A program made the position numbers and the translations under genes. The notes under the pieces are model-generated. The model was not told the DNA's origin. It saw nothing but the letters and a program-made list of their open reading frames with translations, and made no database searches. This document shows positions 43,457 through 52,490 of a stretch of 64,000 bases of DNA, in pieces. The DNA comes from Gemmiger gallinarum (GTDB lineage: Bacteria > Bacillota > Clostridia > Oscillospirales > Ruminococcaceae). Within the stretch, counting starts at the first letter, position 1, and each line of letters opens with the position of its first letter. Location of the stretch: positions 310,001 to 374,000 of the forward strand of contig NZ_JADCKC010000001.1 in NCBI RefSeq assembly GCF_014982805.1, in the 5' to 3' direction.

Positions 43457-44677
43457 TTACAGCATGACCTTATGGTAAACTTTTTTGCCCTTCTTGATAA
43501 CTACGCCGCTCTTGAGCTGTTCGGCAGTGAGCGCAAAGGAAGGATCTGCAACCTTCTCACCGTCCACCAGAACGCCGCCCTGCTGGACCAGCTGACGGGC
43601 CTCACGGTTGGAGGAGCACAGCTTGGCTGCGACCATCACGGACAGCAGTCCGGCCTTGCCGTCGCGGAGGAGGCTTTCATCCAGCTTGGTGGAGGGCATG
43701 TTTGCCTCATCGGCAGCACCGCTGAACAGACCGCGGGCGGTTGCCTGCGCCTTTTTGGCTTCCTCGGTGCCGTGAACCATCTGGGTCAGCTCAAAGGCCA
43801 GGATCTCCTTGGCTTTGTTGAGCTGCTCGCCCTGCCAGTGATCCATCTCATCGATCTGCTCCAGCGGCAGGAAGGTCAGCATGCGGATGCACTTGAGGAC
43901 ATCCGCATCCCCCACATTGCGCCAGTACTGGTAGAACTCGAAGGGGCTGGTCTTGTTGGGATCAAGCCAGACAGCATTGCCGGCGGTCTTGCCCATCTTC
44001 TTGCCCTGGGAGTCGGTCAGCAGCGTGATGGTCATGGCAAAGGCATCCTTGCCCAGCTTGCGGCGGATGAGTTCGGTGCCGCCCAGCATGTTGGACCACT
44101 GGTCATCGCCGCCAAACTGCATATTGCAGCCGTAATGCTGGAACATGTAGTAGAAGTCGTAGCTCTGCATGATCATGTAGTTGAATTCCAGGAAGGACAG
44201 GCCCTTTTCCATGCGCTGCTTGTAGCATTCGGCGCGGAGCATGTTGTTGACGCTGAAGCATGCGCCGACCTCACGGAGCAGTTCCACGTAGTTCAGGTTG
44301 AGCAGCCAGTCGGCATTGTTGAGCATCATGGCCTTGCCGTCGCCGAACTCAATGAAGCGCTCCATCTGACGCTTGAAGCACTCGGCATTGTGGTTGATGT
44401 CCTCCTTGGTCAGCATCTTGCGCATATCGGTACGGCCGGAAGGGTCGCCGATCATGGTGGTGCCGCCGCCGATCAGTGCAATGGGTTTGTTGCCGGCCAT
44501 CTGCAGGCGCTTCATCAGAGTCAGGGCCATGAAATGACCCGCTGTCAGGCTGTCTGCTGTGCAGTCAAAGCCGATGTAGAAAGTGGCCTTGCCGTTGTTG
44601 ATGACATCGCGGATTTCTTCCTCGTCGGTCACCTGAGCAATCAGGCCGCGGGCTTTCAGTTCTTCATAGATCTGCAT
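43457..44677 (-). CDS. tyrS: Tyrosyl-tRNA synthetase
   Basis: A class Ic enzyme of 406 aa. IGFDCTADSLTAGHFM holds the HIGH-equivalent (TAGH), KKMGKT the KMSKS-equivalent, QSYDFYYMFQHYGCNMQFGGDDQW the tyrosine pocket, and residues about 335-406 form an S4 RNA-binding domain (LLSVMVAAKLCSSNREARQLV). It belongs to the TyrRS group with KMGKT rather than KFGKT. ATG 44677 follows GGAGG; it is expressed from a leader with a tyrosine T-box. Confidence 0.97.
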   Translation of the reverse strand: MQIYEELKARGLIAQVTDEEEIRDVINNGKATFYIGFDCTADSLTAGHFMALTLMKRLQMAGNKPIALIGGGTTMIGDPSGRTDMRKMLTKEDINHNAECFKRQMERFIEFGDGKAMMLNNADWLLNLNYVELLREVGACFSVNNMLRAECYKQRMEKGLSFLEFNYMIMQSYDFYYMFQHYGCNMQFGGDDQWSNMLGGTELIRRKLGKDAFAMTITLLTDSQGKKMGKTAGNAVWLDPNKTSPFEFYQYWRNVGDADVLKCIRMLTFLPLEQIDEMDHWQGEQLNKAKEILAFELTQMVHGTEEAKKAQATARGLFSGAADEANMPSTKLDESLLRDGKAGLLSVMVAAKLCSSNREARQLVQQGGVLVDGEKVADPSFALTAEQLKSGVVIKKGKKVYHKVML

Positions 44678-44704
44678 GGGATTTCCTCCTTGAATGTTTG
44701 CGGC

Positions 44705-45015
44705 AAGGGACAAAAAAACGCCCCTGCCAAACGTGAAATTTGGCAGAGGGCGATGATTACGCGGTACCACCTCTGTTCGTCCATCCCCTCACGGTGACGG
44801 ACCTTCACGGGTACAGGCGGCAGATGCGACCGGACCGATACCCAAACGCTGTAACGTGCGCACACGGCACAGCCTACTGATCCCCGGTCTCGGGGACGTT
44901 CAGCCTGCTGCTCAGAGGGGTATTCACCGTCCGTCCTGCCGGTCCCTTGCACCAACCGGGGCCTCTCTCTCGCACGACAATGACAGTTACTGTTCCTCAT
45001 CAATGCATTTGAACA
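44705..45015 (-). promoter_or_regulatory. Tyrosine T-box riboswitch leader of tyrS
   Basis: Uncharged tRNA-Tyr binding allows read-through into tyrS. On the minus strand the T-box core AGGTGGTACCGCG lies at 44761-44773, preceded by stem I with GGTGCAAGGGACC and the specifier loop GAATACC, where UAC (44920-44922) is the Tyr codon. After the T-box comes the terminator hairpin (about 44709-44752, arms CGCCCTCTGCCAAA / TTTGGCAGGGGCG), followed by TTTTTTT. Specifier and gene agree, which makes the assignment firm. Confidence 0.97.
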
Positions 45016-45021
45016 AAGTTA

Positions 45022-45050
45022 ACACTATCATATCTGTGGCCAAAAGTCAA
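45022..45050 (-). promoter_or_regulatory. Promoter of the T-box-tyrS transcript
   Basis: Minus strand TTGACT (45045-45050), 17-base spacer, TAGTGT (45022-45027). It lies in the 46 bases between the leader start and the end of recN. Confidence 0.6.
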
Positions 45051-45060
45051 GAACTGACCT

Positions 45061-46728
45061 TTACCGGGACTTCTCAATCATCTCACGGGCATTGGCCAGG
45101 CTCAGATCGGTGACCTTGTCGCCCGAGATCATGGCAGCCAAAGCCCGAATACGACCGTCCATATCCAGAGTATGGATCTGGGTATAGGTGCGGCCCTCCC
45201 GGACCTCCTTGCGGATCAGCAGCTGATTGTCCGCAAAGGCGGCTACCTGGGGCGTATGGGTGATGCACAGGACCTGGTGTCCTGCCGCCGTCTGCTTGAG
45301 CAGCTGTCCGATCCGTCCGGCCGCCAGGCCGGATACGCCGGTATCGATCTCATCGTAGATCACGGTGGGGATGGCATCCTTGTCTGCCAGCGCGCTCTTG
45401 AAAGCCAGCATAATGCGGGAAAGCTCGCCGCCGGAAGCTACTTTGGAGAGCGGCTTGGGATCTTCACCGGGATTGGTGGAAATGAGGAATTCGATAGTAT
45501 CCTGCCCGGCAGAGGCCAACGGCCCTCGTTGATGGCGCAGCGTGAACCGGATGCCCGGCATATTCAAAAAAGCCAGTGCCGAAAGCATCTGTCGGTTCAT
45601 GGCATCAAAGGCTTTGAGACGAGACTGGGTCAGCCGATCAGCCGCCTCTCTGGCCTGATGGTAAAGATTCTGCTTGAGCTGGTTGAGCTTTTCCAGACGC
45701 TCTGTAGAGGACTGGATAGTCTCCAGCTCAGCCGCCGCGGCATCCCGCCGCGCCAGAAGATCACAAACTTCACCGCCGTACTTTTTCTTGAGCCGATAAA
45801 TCAGGTCAAGGCGCTCCTCGATCTGATTGAGTTCACCGCCGTCAAAGGTATAGCCGTCCAGACGGTCGGCAAGATCGGTGGTCAGCTCCCGTGCCGTGTA
45901 GTAGAGGTCGTTCAGTCGTTCGGAAAGGGAGGAAAGGCTTTCGTCCAGGCGGGCGGCTTCCGAAAGATTGGTGGATGCGTCCCCCAGCAGATCCGCAGCC
46001 CCCAGGACATCGGTATCCTCCTGACCGTCCAGTGCAGCGTAAGTGGCTGTGATGCGGTCGAGAATGCTCTGCGCATGAACGATCACATTTTTGCGTTCCG
46101 TCAGCTGGGATTCCTCGTCCGCCGACAGGTTGGCAGCGGTGAGTTCCTCCACCTCCTCGGTCAGCACAGCGATGCGGCGCTGTTTGTCGGCCTCGCTGGC
46201 CATGAGGGCATCGGCTTCCCGCTTGACCCGGACCACTTCCCGGTAAAGTTTGTGATAGGCTTCCCGCAGAGATCCATTCTGCGCGTACTGATCCAGCAGC
46301 GAAAGATGGGCGGCCGGATTGGTCAGACTTTGACTGTCATGTTGACCGTGAATGGCAATCAGCCCCGCACAGATATCCCGCACTACGGTAGCGGTAGCGG
46401 GCATGCCGTTGACACGGCAGCTTCCTTTGCCTTCCGCGTTGATTTCACGGTAGAGCAGAAGATCGTCCTGTGCCTCATAACCGCAGCGTTCCATCTGGGC
46501 ACGGACATTGGCGGGAATATTTTCAAAAGTTGCCCAGATACAGGCTTTCTGGGTTCCGCTGCGAACCAGCTCCCGGGAAGCCCGATTGCCAAGAATGGCG
46601 TTGATGGAGTCGATCAGGATGGATTTGCCCGCGCCGGTTTCGCCGGTCAGCACATTAAAGCCGGGGGCAAAATGCACCTCAGCTTTTTCGATCACCGCCA
46701 CATTTTCAATTTTGAGATCCGTCAGCAT
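45061..46728 (-). CDS. recN: DNA repair protein RecN
   Basis: An SMC-like ATPase in double-strand break repair. The 555-residue protein has Walker A GETGAGKSI (29-37), a long coiled-coil middle (about 160-370), the signature VASGGELSRIMLAFK (about 430) and Walker B TVIYDEIDTGVSG (about 455). The length is standard. It is the last gene of the long chain from asp23, in the order argR-recN as in B. subtilis, but spoIVB and spo0A, which follow recN there, are replaced by tyrS. Confidence 0.97.
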   Translation of the reverse strand: MLTDLKIENVAVIEKAEVHFAPGFNVLTGETGAGKSILIDSINAILGNRASRELVRSGTQKACIWATFENIPANVRAQMERCGYEAQDDLLLYREINAEGKGSCRVNGMPATATVVRDICAGLIAIHGQHDSQSLTNPAAHLSLLDQYAQNGSLREAYHKLYREVVRVKREADALMASEADKQRRIAVLTEEVEELTAANLSADEESQLTERKNVIVHAQSILDRITATYAALDGQEDTDVLGAADLLGDASTNLSEAARLDESLSSLSERLNDLYYTARELTTDLADRLDGYTFDGGELNQIEERLDLIYRLKKKYGGEVCDLLARRDAAAAELETIQSSTERLEKLNQLKQNLYHQAREAADRLTQSRLKAFDAMNRQMLSALAFLNMPGIRFTLRHQRGPLASAGQDTIEFLISTNPGEDPKPLSKVASGGELSRIMLAFKSALADKDAIPTVIYDEIDTGVSGLAAGRIGQLLKQTAAGHQVLCITHTPQVAAFADNQLLIRKEVREGRTYTQIHTLDMDGRIRALAAMISGDKVTDLSLANAREMIEKSR

Positions 46729-46763
46729 GGCCGGGCATCTCCCCTCTTTTTGCTTGCAGCAGT

Positions 46764-47225
46764 TCAGTGCCGGGGCGTAAACCGGCGCAGTTCCTCACAA
46801 ATCATTCTGGCAGATTCTTCCGTGCGCATCAGAATGAAGAACGTGTCGTCGCCGGAAAGTGTGCCGACCACATTGTCCCATGCCCGGGCATCAAATACTT
46901 CGCAGGCGGCGTTGGCCATACCGGAAAAGCACTTGACCAGTACCATGTGGCCCGCGTAGTCGACTTTGAGCACCGATTCCCGGAAGATGGTTTCAAACCG
47001 GCTGGGAGAATGACTGACCTTGCCGGACTCAGACGCGGACATATAGCGATACCCGCCGCTGCCGGTTGCGGTCTTGACCAGGCGCAGCTCGCGGATATCT
47101 CGGGAGACCGTGGCTTGGGTTACATCAAATCCCTCATCCCGCAGATAGGAGAGAAGTTCCTCCTGCCGGTCAATGGGATGCTTTTCAATCAGGTCCAGTA
47201 TGGCCTGGTGCCTTGCGCGTTTCAT
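46764..47225 (-). CDS. argR: Arginine repressor ArgR
   Basis: A 153-residue hexameric repressor controlled by arginine. Residues about 5-70 are the winged helix (RHQAILDLIEKHPIDRQEELLSYLRDEGFDVTQATVSRDIRELRLVK), and about 80-153 the oligomerisation and arginine-binding domain with GTLSGDDTFFILMR. ATG 47225 was chosen over 47237, which sits directly on its GAGGAG. It precedes recN by 35 bases. The nadK stop lies 9 bases before the start. Confidence 0.95.
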   Translation of the reverse strand: MKRARHQAILDLIEKHPIDRQEELLSYLRDEGFDVTQATVSRDIRELRLVKTATGSGGYRYMSASESGKVSHSPSRFETIFRESVLKVDYAGHMVLVKCFSGMANAACEVFDARAWDNVVGTLSGDDTFFILMRTEESARMICEELRRFTPRH

Positions 47226-47233
47226 GGATCGTA

Positions 47234-48079
47234 TCATCTCCTCATCAGCTTGGTCTCAATGGCCCGGAACTGTTCAGCCCGGTCGAACGTTGCCAACTGC
47301 AGCGGTGTTTCAGCTACAAATATATCGACCTTGTCTCCCGGCTCCAGTTCACAGGACACACGGCTGTCGGCGGAGGCAAGTACATTGTCACGGTTGGATG
47401 CCTCTGTCACCACCGTCAGGCGGCGCGAGGCAGAAAATACCAGCGGGATCTGCCGGGGACTGTGCGGGCAGATGGCATTGAGGACGAACACGGATGCAGA
47501 GGCATCCAGAATGGGACCGCCGGCAGACAGCGAATATGCGGTTGAACCGGTGGGGGTAGCGGCGATGATGCCGTCGCTGCGATACCGGCAGACAAACACA
47601 CCGTCGCAGTAGACGGTATAGTCCATGGGGTGCATACGGGATTTGCCGAACAGCACCACATCGTTGAGTGCGGCGGAAGTCCACTCTCCGCCGTTTTTCT
47701 CAACCTTGAGAAGGGAGCGGGGTTCCAGATGGTAGTCACCAACCGCCAGACGCTTGAGTTTGGACGGCATTTCGTCCATTTCGCAGGTAGCGAGAAATCC
47801 CATGCGGCCCAAGTTGATGCCCAAAAGCGGCTTGCCGGCTTCCAGGCACTGAGCGGCAGCACGTAGCAGCGTGCCGTCCCCGCCGATGGTGATGACCTGA
47901 TCCGCCTGTGCCAGGGCCTGGTCCAGAGGGAGACACTGCGCCTCTTGGCAGACTGCATCCGGGCCCAGGCCGTCGGGCAGCAGTACCCGGACGCCATAGC
48001 CCGCAAGCAATGCCGCCGCGCGGCGTGTGACCGACAGATCGGTGTCTTTGAGCGGATTGGGATACAAAAGAACCGTCAT
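47234..48079 (-). CDS. nadK: NAD kinase
   Basis: Makes NADP from NAD and ATP. The 281-residue protein has the GGDGTLLRAA motif (67-75), NLGRMGFLA (about 89-97), and SDGIIAATPTGSTAYSLSAGG, all diagnostic of NAD kinases. The location between tlyA and argR is typical for Clostridia. Confidence 0.97.
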   Translation of the reverse strand: MTVLLYPNPLKDTDLSVTRRAAALLAGYGVRVLLPDGLGPDAVCQEAQCLPLDQALAQADQVITIGGDGTLLRAAAQCLEAGKPLLGINLGRMGFLATCEMDEMPSKLKRLAVGDYHLEPRSLLKVEKNGGEWTSAALNDVVLFGKSRMHPMDYTVYCDGVFVCRYRSDGIIAATPTGSTAYSLSAGGPILDASASVFVLNAICPHSPRQIPLVFSASRRLTVVTEASNRDNVLASADSRVSCELEPGDKVDIFVAETPLQLATFDRAEQFRAIETKLMRR

Positions 48080-48125
48080 GTAACAAATCTCTTTCCGGCC
48101 TGTGCGGCCATGTGCTGCGGCTGGG

Positions 48126-48947
48126 TCATCCCAGATGATGGGAAGAAACGCCGTCCAGCGCCTGATGGGCAGCCTTTACCACCTGGTCTATGGCGTCCTC
48201 CGCGAGAGAAGGTGTGCCGTTGTGGCGCACGAACAACAAAAACTCAATGTTGCCTTCGGGGCCTTTGATGGGCGAGTAATCCAGCCCTTCCGCGGCAAAA
48301 TGATTCTGTGCCGCGTAGTCTATGGCCGCACGGAGAACCTCGCGGTGGGTTTCCGGCTCCCGGACGACCCCCTTCTTGCCGACTTTTTCCCGTCCAGCCT
48401 CAAATTGGGGCTTGACCAGGCAGACGCCGCAGGCATCGGGCGAACAGACGGCATCCGCTACCGGGAAGATGTGCTTGAGGGAAATGAAGGACACATCCAC
48501 ACTAAAAAATTCGATGGCATCCTCCAGCATGTCGGGGGTCACGTTGCGGATATTGGTGCGCTCCATATTGATGACACGGGCATCGGTGCGCAGGCTCCAG
48601 GCAAGCTGCCCGTAGCCCACATCCACGGCGTAGACCTTGACGGCGCCGTTTTGGAGCATGCAGTCGGTGAAACCACCGGTGGATGCGCCGATGTCCATGC
48701 AGATTTTTCCGTCGGGACTGAGCGGAAACACCTTCATGGCCTTTTCCAGCTTGAGCCCGCCGCGGCTGACATAACCGATGTCATGCCCGCGCACCTCCAC
48801 CTGAGCGCCTTCGGGGACGGGCTCCCCTGCCTTGTCGGCCTTTTGACCGTTGATGAAGACGATCCCGGACATGATCAGAGCTTTCGCCCGCTCACGGCTC
48901 TGGGTAAAGCCTTCCTGGCAGAGATATTGGTCCAAACGTACTTTCAT
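48126..48947 (-). CDS. tlyA: TlyA-family rRNA 2'-O-methyltransferase
   Basis: A 273-residue protein with an N-terminal S4 domain (about 1-60: KVRLDQYLCQEGFTQSRERAKALIMSGIVFING) and a FtsJ-like methyltransferase domain (about 62-250; motif I MDIGASTGGFTDCM). TlyA proteins methylate 16S and 23S rRNA riboses; members in Firmicutes (YqxC) are less studied. ATG 48947 overlaps the dxs stop by 4 bases (ATGA). Confidence 0.95.
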   Translation of the reverse strand: MKVRLDQYLCQEGFTQSRERAKALIMSGIVFINGQKADKAGEPVPEGAQVEVRGHDIGYVSRGGLKLEKAMKVFPLSPDGKICMDIGASTGGFTDCMLQNGAVKVYAVDVGYGQLAWSLRTDARVINMERTNIRNVTPDMLEDAIEFFSVDVSFISLKHIFPVADAVCSPDACGVCLVKPQFEAGREKVGKKGVVREPETHREVLRAAIDYAAQNHFAAEGLDYSPIKGPEGNIEFLLFVRHNGTPSLAEDAIDQVVKAAHQALDGVSSHHLG

Positions 48948-50818
48948 GCCTTGTTCTCGCTTTCTGCGCCGAGTGCACTCTGGGCAAGCGACGCGGCATC
49001 CAGATTTTGATCTTTGCGGAGCTGCGGTACATTGGCGTGCAACAAATGGCGGTTGTTGACCGCGTGCAGCACGAACCGGCCGGTCCAGCCCGCCTGCTGC
49101 AAGGCAAAGCAGAGCTGCTGGCCAATGCCGCCGTCCTTGACGCACTCCTCGGCAAAGATGACGGTATCGTACTTTTTCAGGGCATCACACAGGCCCTCCG
49201 GCAGCGGATAGATTCGCACCAGCTTGCAGCAGTCGGCAGCAATGCCCTTTTGCAGCAGCAGGTCCCCGGCGGCCAGAATTTCCTCCGTCTCAGCACCATA
49301 GCTGACAAAGACGATCTTTGCACCCTCCCGCTGTTCGATCAAATCAAAGAGATTGCCGGTGCAGCCCAGAGCCGCCATGGAGGGCTTTTCCTCACCGCGG
49401 GGATAGCGGATGGCTCGGGGGCCCTGGCCTTTCCGAACGAGATAGCTGAGCCAGTGGTCCAACTCGGCATAGTTGGCGGGCGAATAGGTCTCGATCTGCA
49501 TCTGGCTGAAGAAGGCAGGGTCATAAATTCCCTGATGGGTCTCGCCGTCCCCCGGAACCAGCCCGGCTCTGTCAACGGCAAACAGAACATTGAGCCGCAT
49601 GAGGCAGACATCATGGATCATCTGATCGTAGGCCCGCTGGAAGAAGGTGGAGTAGATGGCAACCACCGGCAGGAGGCCCTGACTGGCAAGGCCGGCAGCA
49701 AAAGTCACGGCGTGCTGTTCCGCCATGCCCACATCAAAGAAGCGGTCGGGATGGTCGTGCTTGAAAAACTGCAGACCAGTGCCGTACTTCATGGCTGCGG
49801 TGATGGCACACAGCTTGGTGCACTCGTTGCCCAGCGTGGACAGTTTGGCGCCGAAATAGCTGGAAAAACTGTCTTTGGGAGAGACTTCCGGGTTGGTCAG
49901 GTGGTTGAGGTCGAAGGCGGAAACACTGTGGAACTCGCCGGGATTTTCCTCGGCGGGTTTCAGGCCTTTGCCCTTCTGGGTAACAATGTGGATGAACAGC
50001 GGCGCGGCCTGCTCCTGGAGATTGGTCAGCATCTGACTGAGCTGGATAACATCGTGTCCATCCACCGGTCCTACATACTGGAACCCCATTTCCTCAAACA
50101 TGGTGGAGTGATAGATCCCGCGGCGGATGATCTGCTTGCCGCCCTGCAGCACGCGCACCACGCCGCTGCCCAGCACGGGAATGCTTTCCAGAGCATTTTC
50201 CATCTGGGCCTTGGCATGAAAATATTTGGGATCAGTGCGCAGACGGGTCAGATAGTTGGCGATCTCTCCGACATTTTTGGAGATGGACATCTTGTTGTCA
50301 TTCAGGATGACAATCAAGTTGTTGAGCATGCCTACGTTGTTCATACCCTCGTAGACCATGCCGCCGGTGAAAGCACCGTCTCCAATGACGGCAACTACTT
50401 TGCCGGGCTCTTTCTTGAGCTTTTTAGCACGGGCAATGCCGATGGCTACTGAAAGCGACGTGCTTCCGTGACCGGCAATAAACACGTCGCAGTCACTTTC
50501 GGCCGGGCAGGGAAAGCCGGAAATGCCGTCCTTCTGGCGCAGATGTGCAAAACCAGCCCGGCGGCCGGTGAGCAGTTTGTGGGTATAGCACTGATGGCCG
50601 ACATCAAAAACAATTTTGTCCCGCGGCAGAACCAGTGCTTTGTGCAAAGCAACGGTCAATTCAACCACACCGAGATTGGAGGACAAATGGCCTCCGGTTG
50701 CGGAGACGCTCTCGATCAGAAAACTGCGGATCTCCTCACAGAGAACAGGCAGTTCTTCCGGCATGAGCTTTTTCACATCTCCCGGCCGATTGATACGGCT
50801 TAGCAATGGATACCTCAT
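48944..50818 (-). CDS. dxs: 1-deoxy-D-xylulose-5-phosphate synthase
   Basis: First enzyme of the MEP isoprenoid pathway, TPP-dependent. The 624-residue protein has GHQCYTHKLLTGR (about 80), the TPP motif VIGDGAFTGGM ... NN (about 150-180), the EQHAVTFAAGLASQG pyrimidine-domain Glu and the C-terminal transketolase domain. ATG 50818 was chosen because GAGGTG lies 6 bases upstream; an in-frame GTG at 50827 sits on that site. Isoprenoid partner ispA is two genes upstream. Confidence 0.97.
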   Translation of the reverse strand: MRYPLLSRINRPGDVKKLMPEELPVLCEEIRSFLIESVSATGGHLSSNLGVVELTVALHKALVLPRDKIVFDVGHQCYTHKLLTGRRAGFAHLRQKDGISGFPCPAESDCDVFIAGHGSTSLSVAIGIARAKKLKKEPGKVVAVIGDGAFTGGMVYEGMNNVGMLNNLIVILNDNKMSISKNVGEIANYLTRLRTDPKYFHAKAQMENALESIPVLGSGVVRVLQGGKQIIRRGIYHSTMFEEMGFQYVGPVDGHDVIQLSQMLTNLQEQAAPLFIHIVTQKGKGLKPAEENPGEFHSVSAFDLNHLTNPEVSPKDSFSSYFGAKLSTLGNECTKLCAITAAMKYGTGLQFFKHDHPDRFFDVGMAEQHAVTFAAGLASQGLLPVVAIYSTFFQRAYDQMIHDVCLMRLNVLFAVDRAGLVPGDGETHQGIYDPAFFSQMQIETYSPANYAELDHWLSYLVRKGQGPRAIRYPRGEEKPSMAALGCTGNLFDLIEQREGAKIVFVSYGAETEEILAAGDLLLQKGIAADCCKLVRIYPLPEGLCDALKKYDTVIFAEECVKDGGIGQQLCFALQQAGWTGRFVLHAVNNRHLLHANVPQLRKDQNLDAASLAQSALGAESENKA

Positions 50819-50886
50819 GTGGTACACCTCTTCGTTTCACGATCCTTGCCTTGAAATCAAGGCAGAGAAACAGTACAGCAGGCAGT

Positions 50887-51354
50887 TTACGGCATGGGGA
50901 CGATAAAGCCAATCACAATCCCCAGAATGGCACCTGCCAGCACCTGAATGGGCGTATGACCGACCATTTCCTTAAGGCGCTTGTCGGCAAGCCACGGGAA
51001 ATTCTGGGCCCCCTCGTCCATCCATTCGTTGAGCATCTGATTGAGGACCTTGGCCTGTTCCCCCGTTTCCCGGCGGACTCCCATAGCATCATACATCACT
51101 ATAATGGAGACTACCACGGCAACGGCAAACAGAGACGAGTCGGGACCGCAGTAACGCCCCGTGGCCACCAGCATGGCACATACGGTGGCGGAATGGGAAC
51201 TGGGCATGCCGCCCGCCCCCCAGACCCGCTCAGGAACAAACCGGCCGATAATGATCAGATTCAGAATGACCTTGATCAGCTGCGCGGAAATCGAACCAAG
51301 CAGCGCAGTGACCAGAACAAAATTCCATTGAAGCGGCATTAGAAGCCAATGCAT
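50887..51354 (-). CDS. Divergent PAP2 family (DUF212) membrane protein
   Basis: A 155-residue protein with about four helices. GGMPSSHSATVCAM (about 48-61) is the phosphatase-like motif and VMYDAMGVRRETGEQAKVLN (about 87-106) the second, both typical of DUF212. Proteins of this type are thought to be acid-phosphatase-related, perhaps acting on polyprenyl phosphates. It lies between ispA and dxs, which fits an isoprenoid-phosphate substrate, though this is inference. Confidence 0.88.
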   Translation of the reverse strand: MHWLLMPLQWNFVLVTALLGSISAQLIKVILNLIIIGRFVPERVWGAGGMPSSHSATVCAMLVATGRYCGPDSSLFAVAVVVSIIVMYDAMGVRRETGEQAKVLNQMLNEWMDEGAQNFPWLADKRLKEMVGHTPIQVLAGAILGIVIGFIVPMP

Positions 51355-51376
51355 TCACATACCCCATTCCGCAGTT

Positions 51377-52264
51377 TTACTTGTTGCGCACCAGAAGGCT
51401 TTCGGCCATCCTGCGCAGAAAATCTGCCCTTTCCCCCAAGGGCTCCAGTGCGGCCAGCGCGGCATCGTTATGCTGCTGTGCCATAGCCTGTGCGCCGTCC
51501 AATTCGTACAGCGTGACAAAAGTCGTCTTTTCGTTTTCTGCGTCGCTGCCCACCGGCTTGCCCAGTGCTTCGGTGCTGGAGGTGACATCCAGAATATCAT
51601 CAACGATCTGGAAGACAAGACCAATCTCCCGGGCGTAGGTTTCCAGCGGTTGGCGCAGCATTGATGGGGCCTCCGCAGCCTCACAGCCGAGCTGTACCCC
51701 CGCCAGAATCAGCGCACCAGTTTTGTGGCGGTGCAGCGAAAGCAGCTGCTCGGCGTCGGCACGGTGATGTTCAAAGTGTTTGTCCAACTCCTGGCCGTAC
51801 AGCATGCCGCGGGCACCTGCCCCACAGGCCAGGGCAGCCGCAGCGCGGACACGGCTGTCGGCACTGAGCGGTGCGTTGGCAATCACCTCGAAGGCTGCCG
51901 TCACCAGTGCGTCCGCGGCAAGCAGTGCGGTGGACTCGCTGTACTGGCGATGGCAGCTGGGGCGGCCGCGCCGGAAATCATCGTTATCCATGCAGGGCAG
52001 ATCATCGTGGATCAAAGAATAGCAGTGCAGCATCTCCAGTGCTGCGGCGTAATCCGCGGCGGCATCCACGTCTCCCCCTGCCAGTTCACAGGAGGACAGA
52101 ACCAGTACAGCCCGTACCCGTTTGCCGCCGCCCAGCAGGCTGTACCGCGCGGCGCGGGAAATCTCCGCCTGCTCCGGAAGATAGCGGTCACACAGGGTGA
52201 GCAACCGTTCCTCTGTCAGACGAACATAGGAACGGTACTTGTCAAGGTAAGCATCATTGTCCAT
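51377..52264 (-). CDS. ispA: Polyprenyl synthetase (farnesyl diphosphate synthase type)
   Basis: Condenses IPP with allylic diphosphates. The 295-residue protein carries the first aspartate motif DDLPCMDND (87-95) and the second DDILD around 221-225, plus LLGGGKRVRAVL and GQELD. The residues before the first motif (MLHCYSLIHDD) resemble short-chain (FPP) synthases. It overlaps xseB by 11 bases. Confidence 0.95.
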   Translation of the reverse strand: MDNDAYLDKYRSYVRLTEERLLTLCDRYLPEQAEISRAARYSLLGGGKRVRAVLVLSSCELAGGDVDAAADYAAALEMLHCYSLIHDDLPCMDNDDFRRGRPSCHRQYSESTALLAADALVTAAFEVIANAPLSADSRVRAAAALACGAGARGMLYGQELDKHFEHHRADAEQLLSLHRHKTGALILAGVQLGCEAAEAPSMLRQPLETYAREIGLVFQIVDDILDVTSSTEALGKPVGSDAENEKTTFVTLYELDGAQAMAQQHNDAALAALEPLGERADFLRRMAESLLVRNK

Positions 52265-52490
52265 CGTCTGCCTCCCCCACCCCGGCGGATGCGCCGCTCA
52301 GACGGGTGTCGATTTCTTCAATCTTCAGCTTTGCAGAGTCAAGGGCTTTGTTGCAGTATTGGATCAGGTCTGCAGCCTCTGCATATAACTTGACCGACTC
52401 GGCCAGCGGAGTATCCGGCTCCTGCATTCTGGCCAGGATCCCCTGCAGGCGTTCGAGACCTTCCTCAAAGCTTTTGGGTGCTTTCTTCAT
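52254..52490 (-). CDS. xseB: Exonuclease VII small subunit
   Basis: A 78-residue all-helical protein, with FEEGLERLQGILARMQEPDTPLAESVKLYAEAADLIQYCNKAL being the XseB signature. Binds XseA to make single-strand-specific exonuclease VII. Overlaps xseA by 26 bases and ispA by 11. Confidence 0.96.
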   Translation of the reverse strand: MKKAPKSFEEGLERLQGILARMQEPDTPLAESVKLYAEAADLIQYCNKALDSAKLKIEEIDTRLSGASAGVGEADDGQ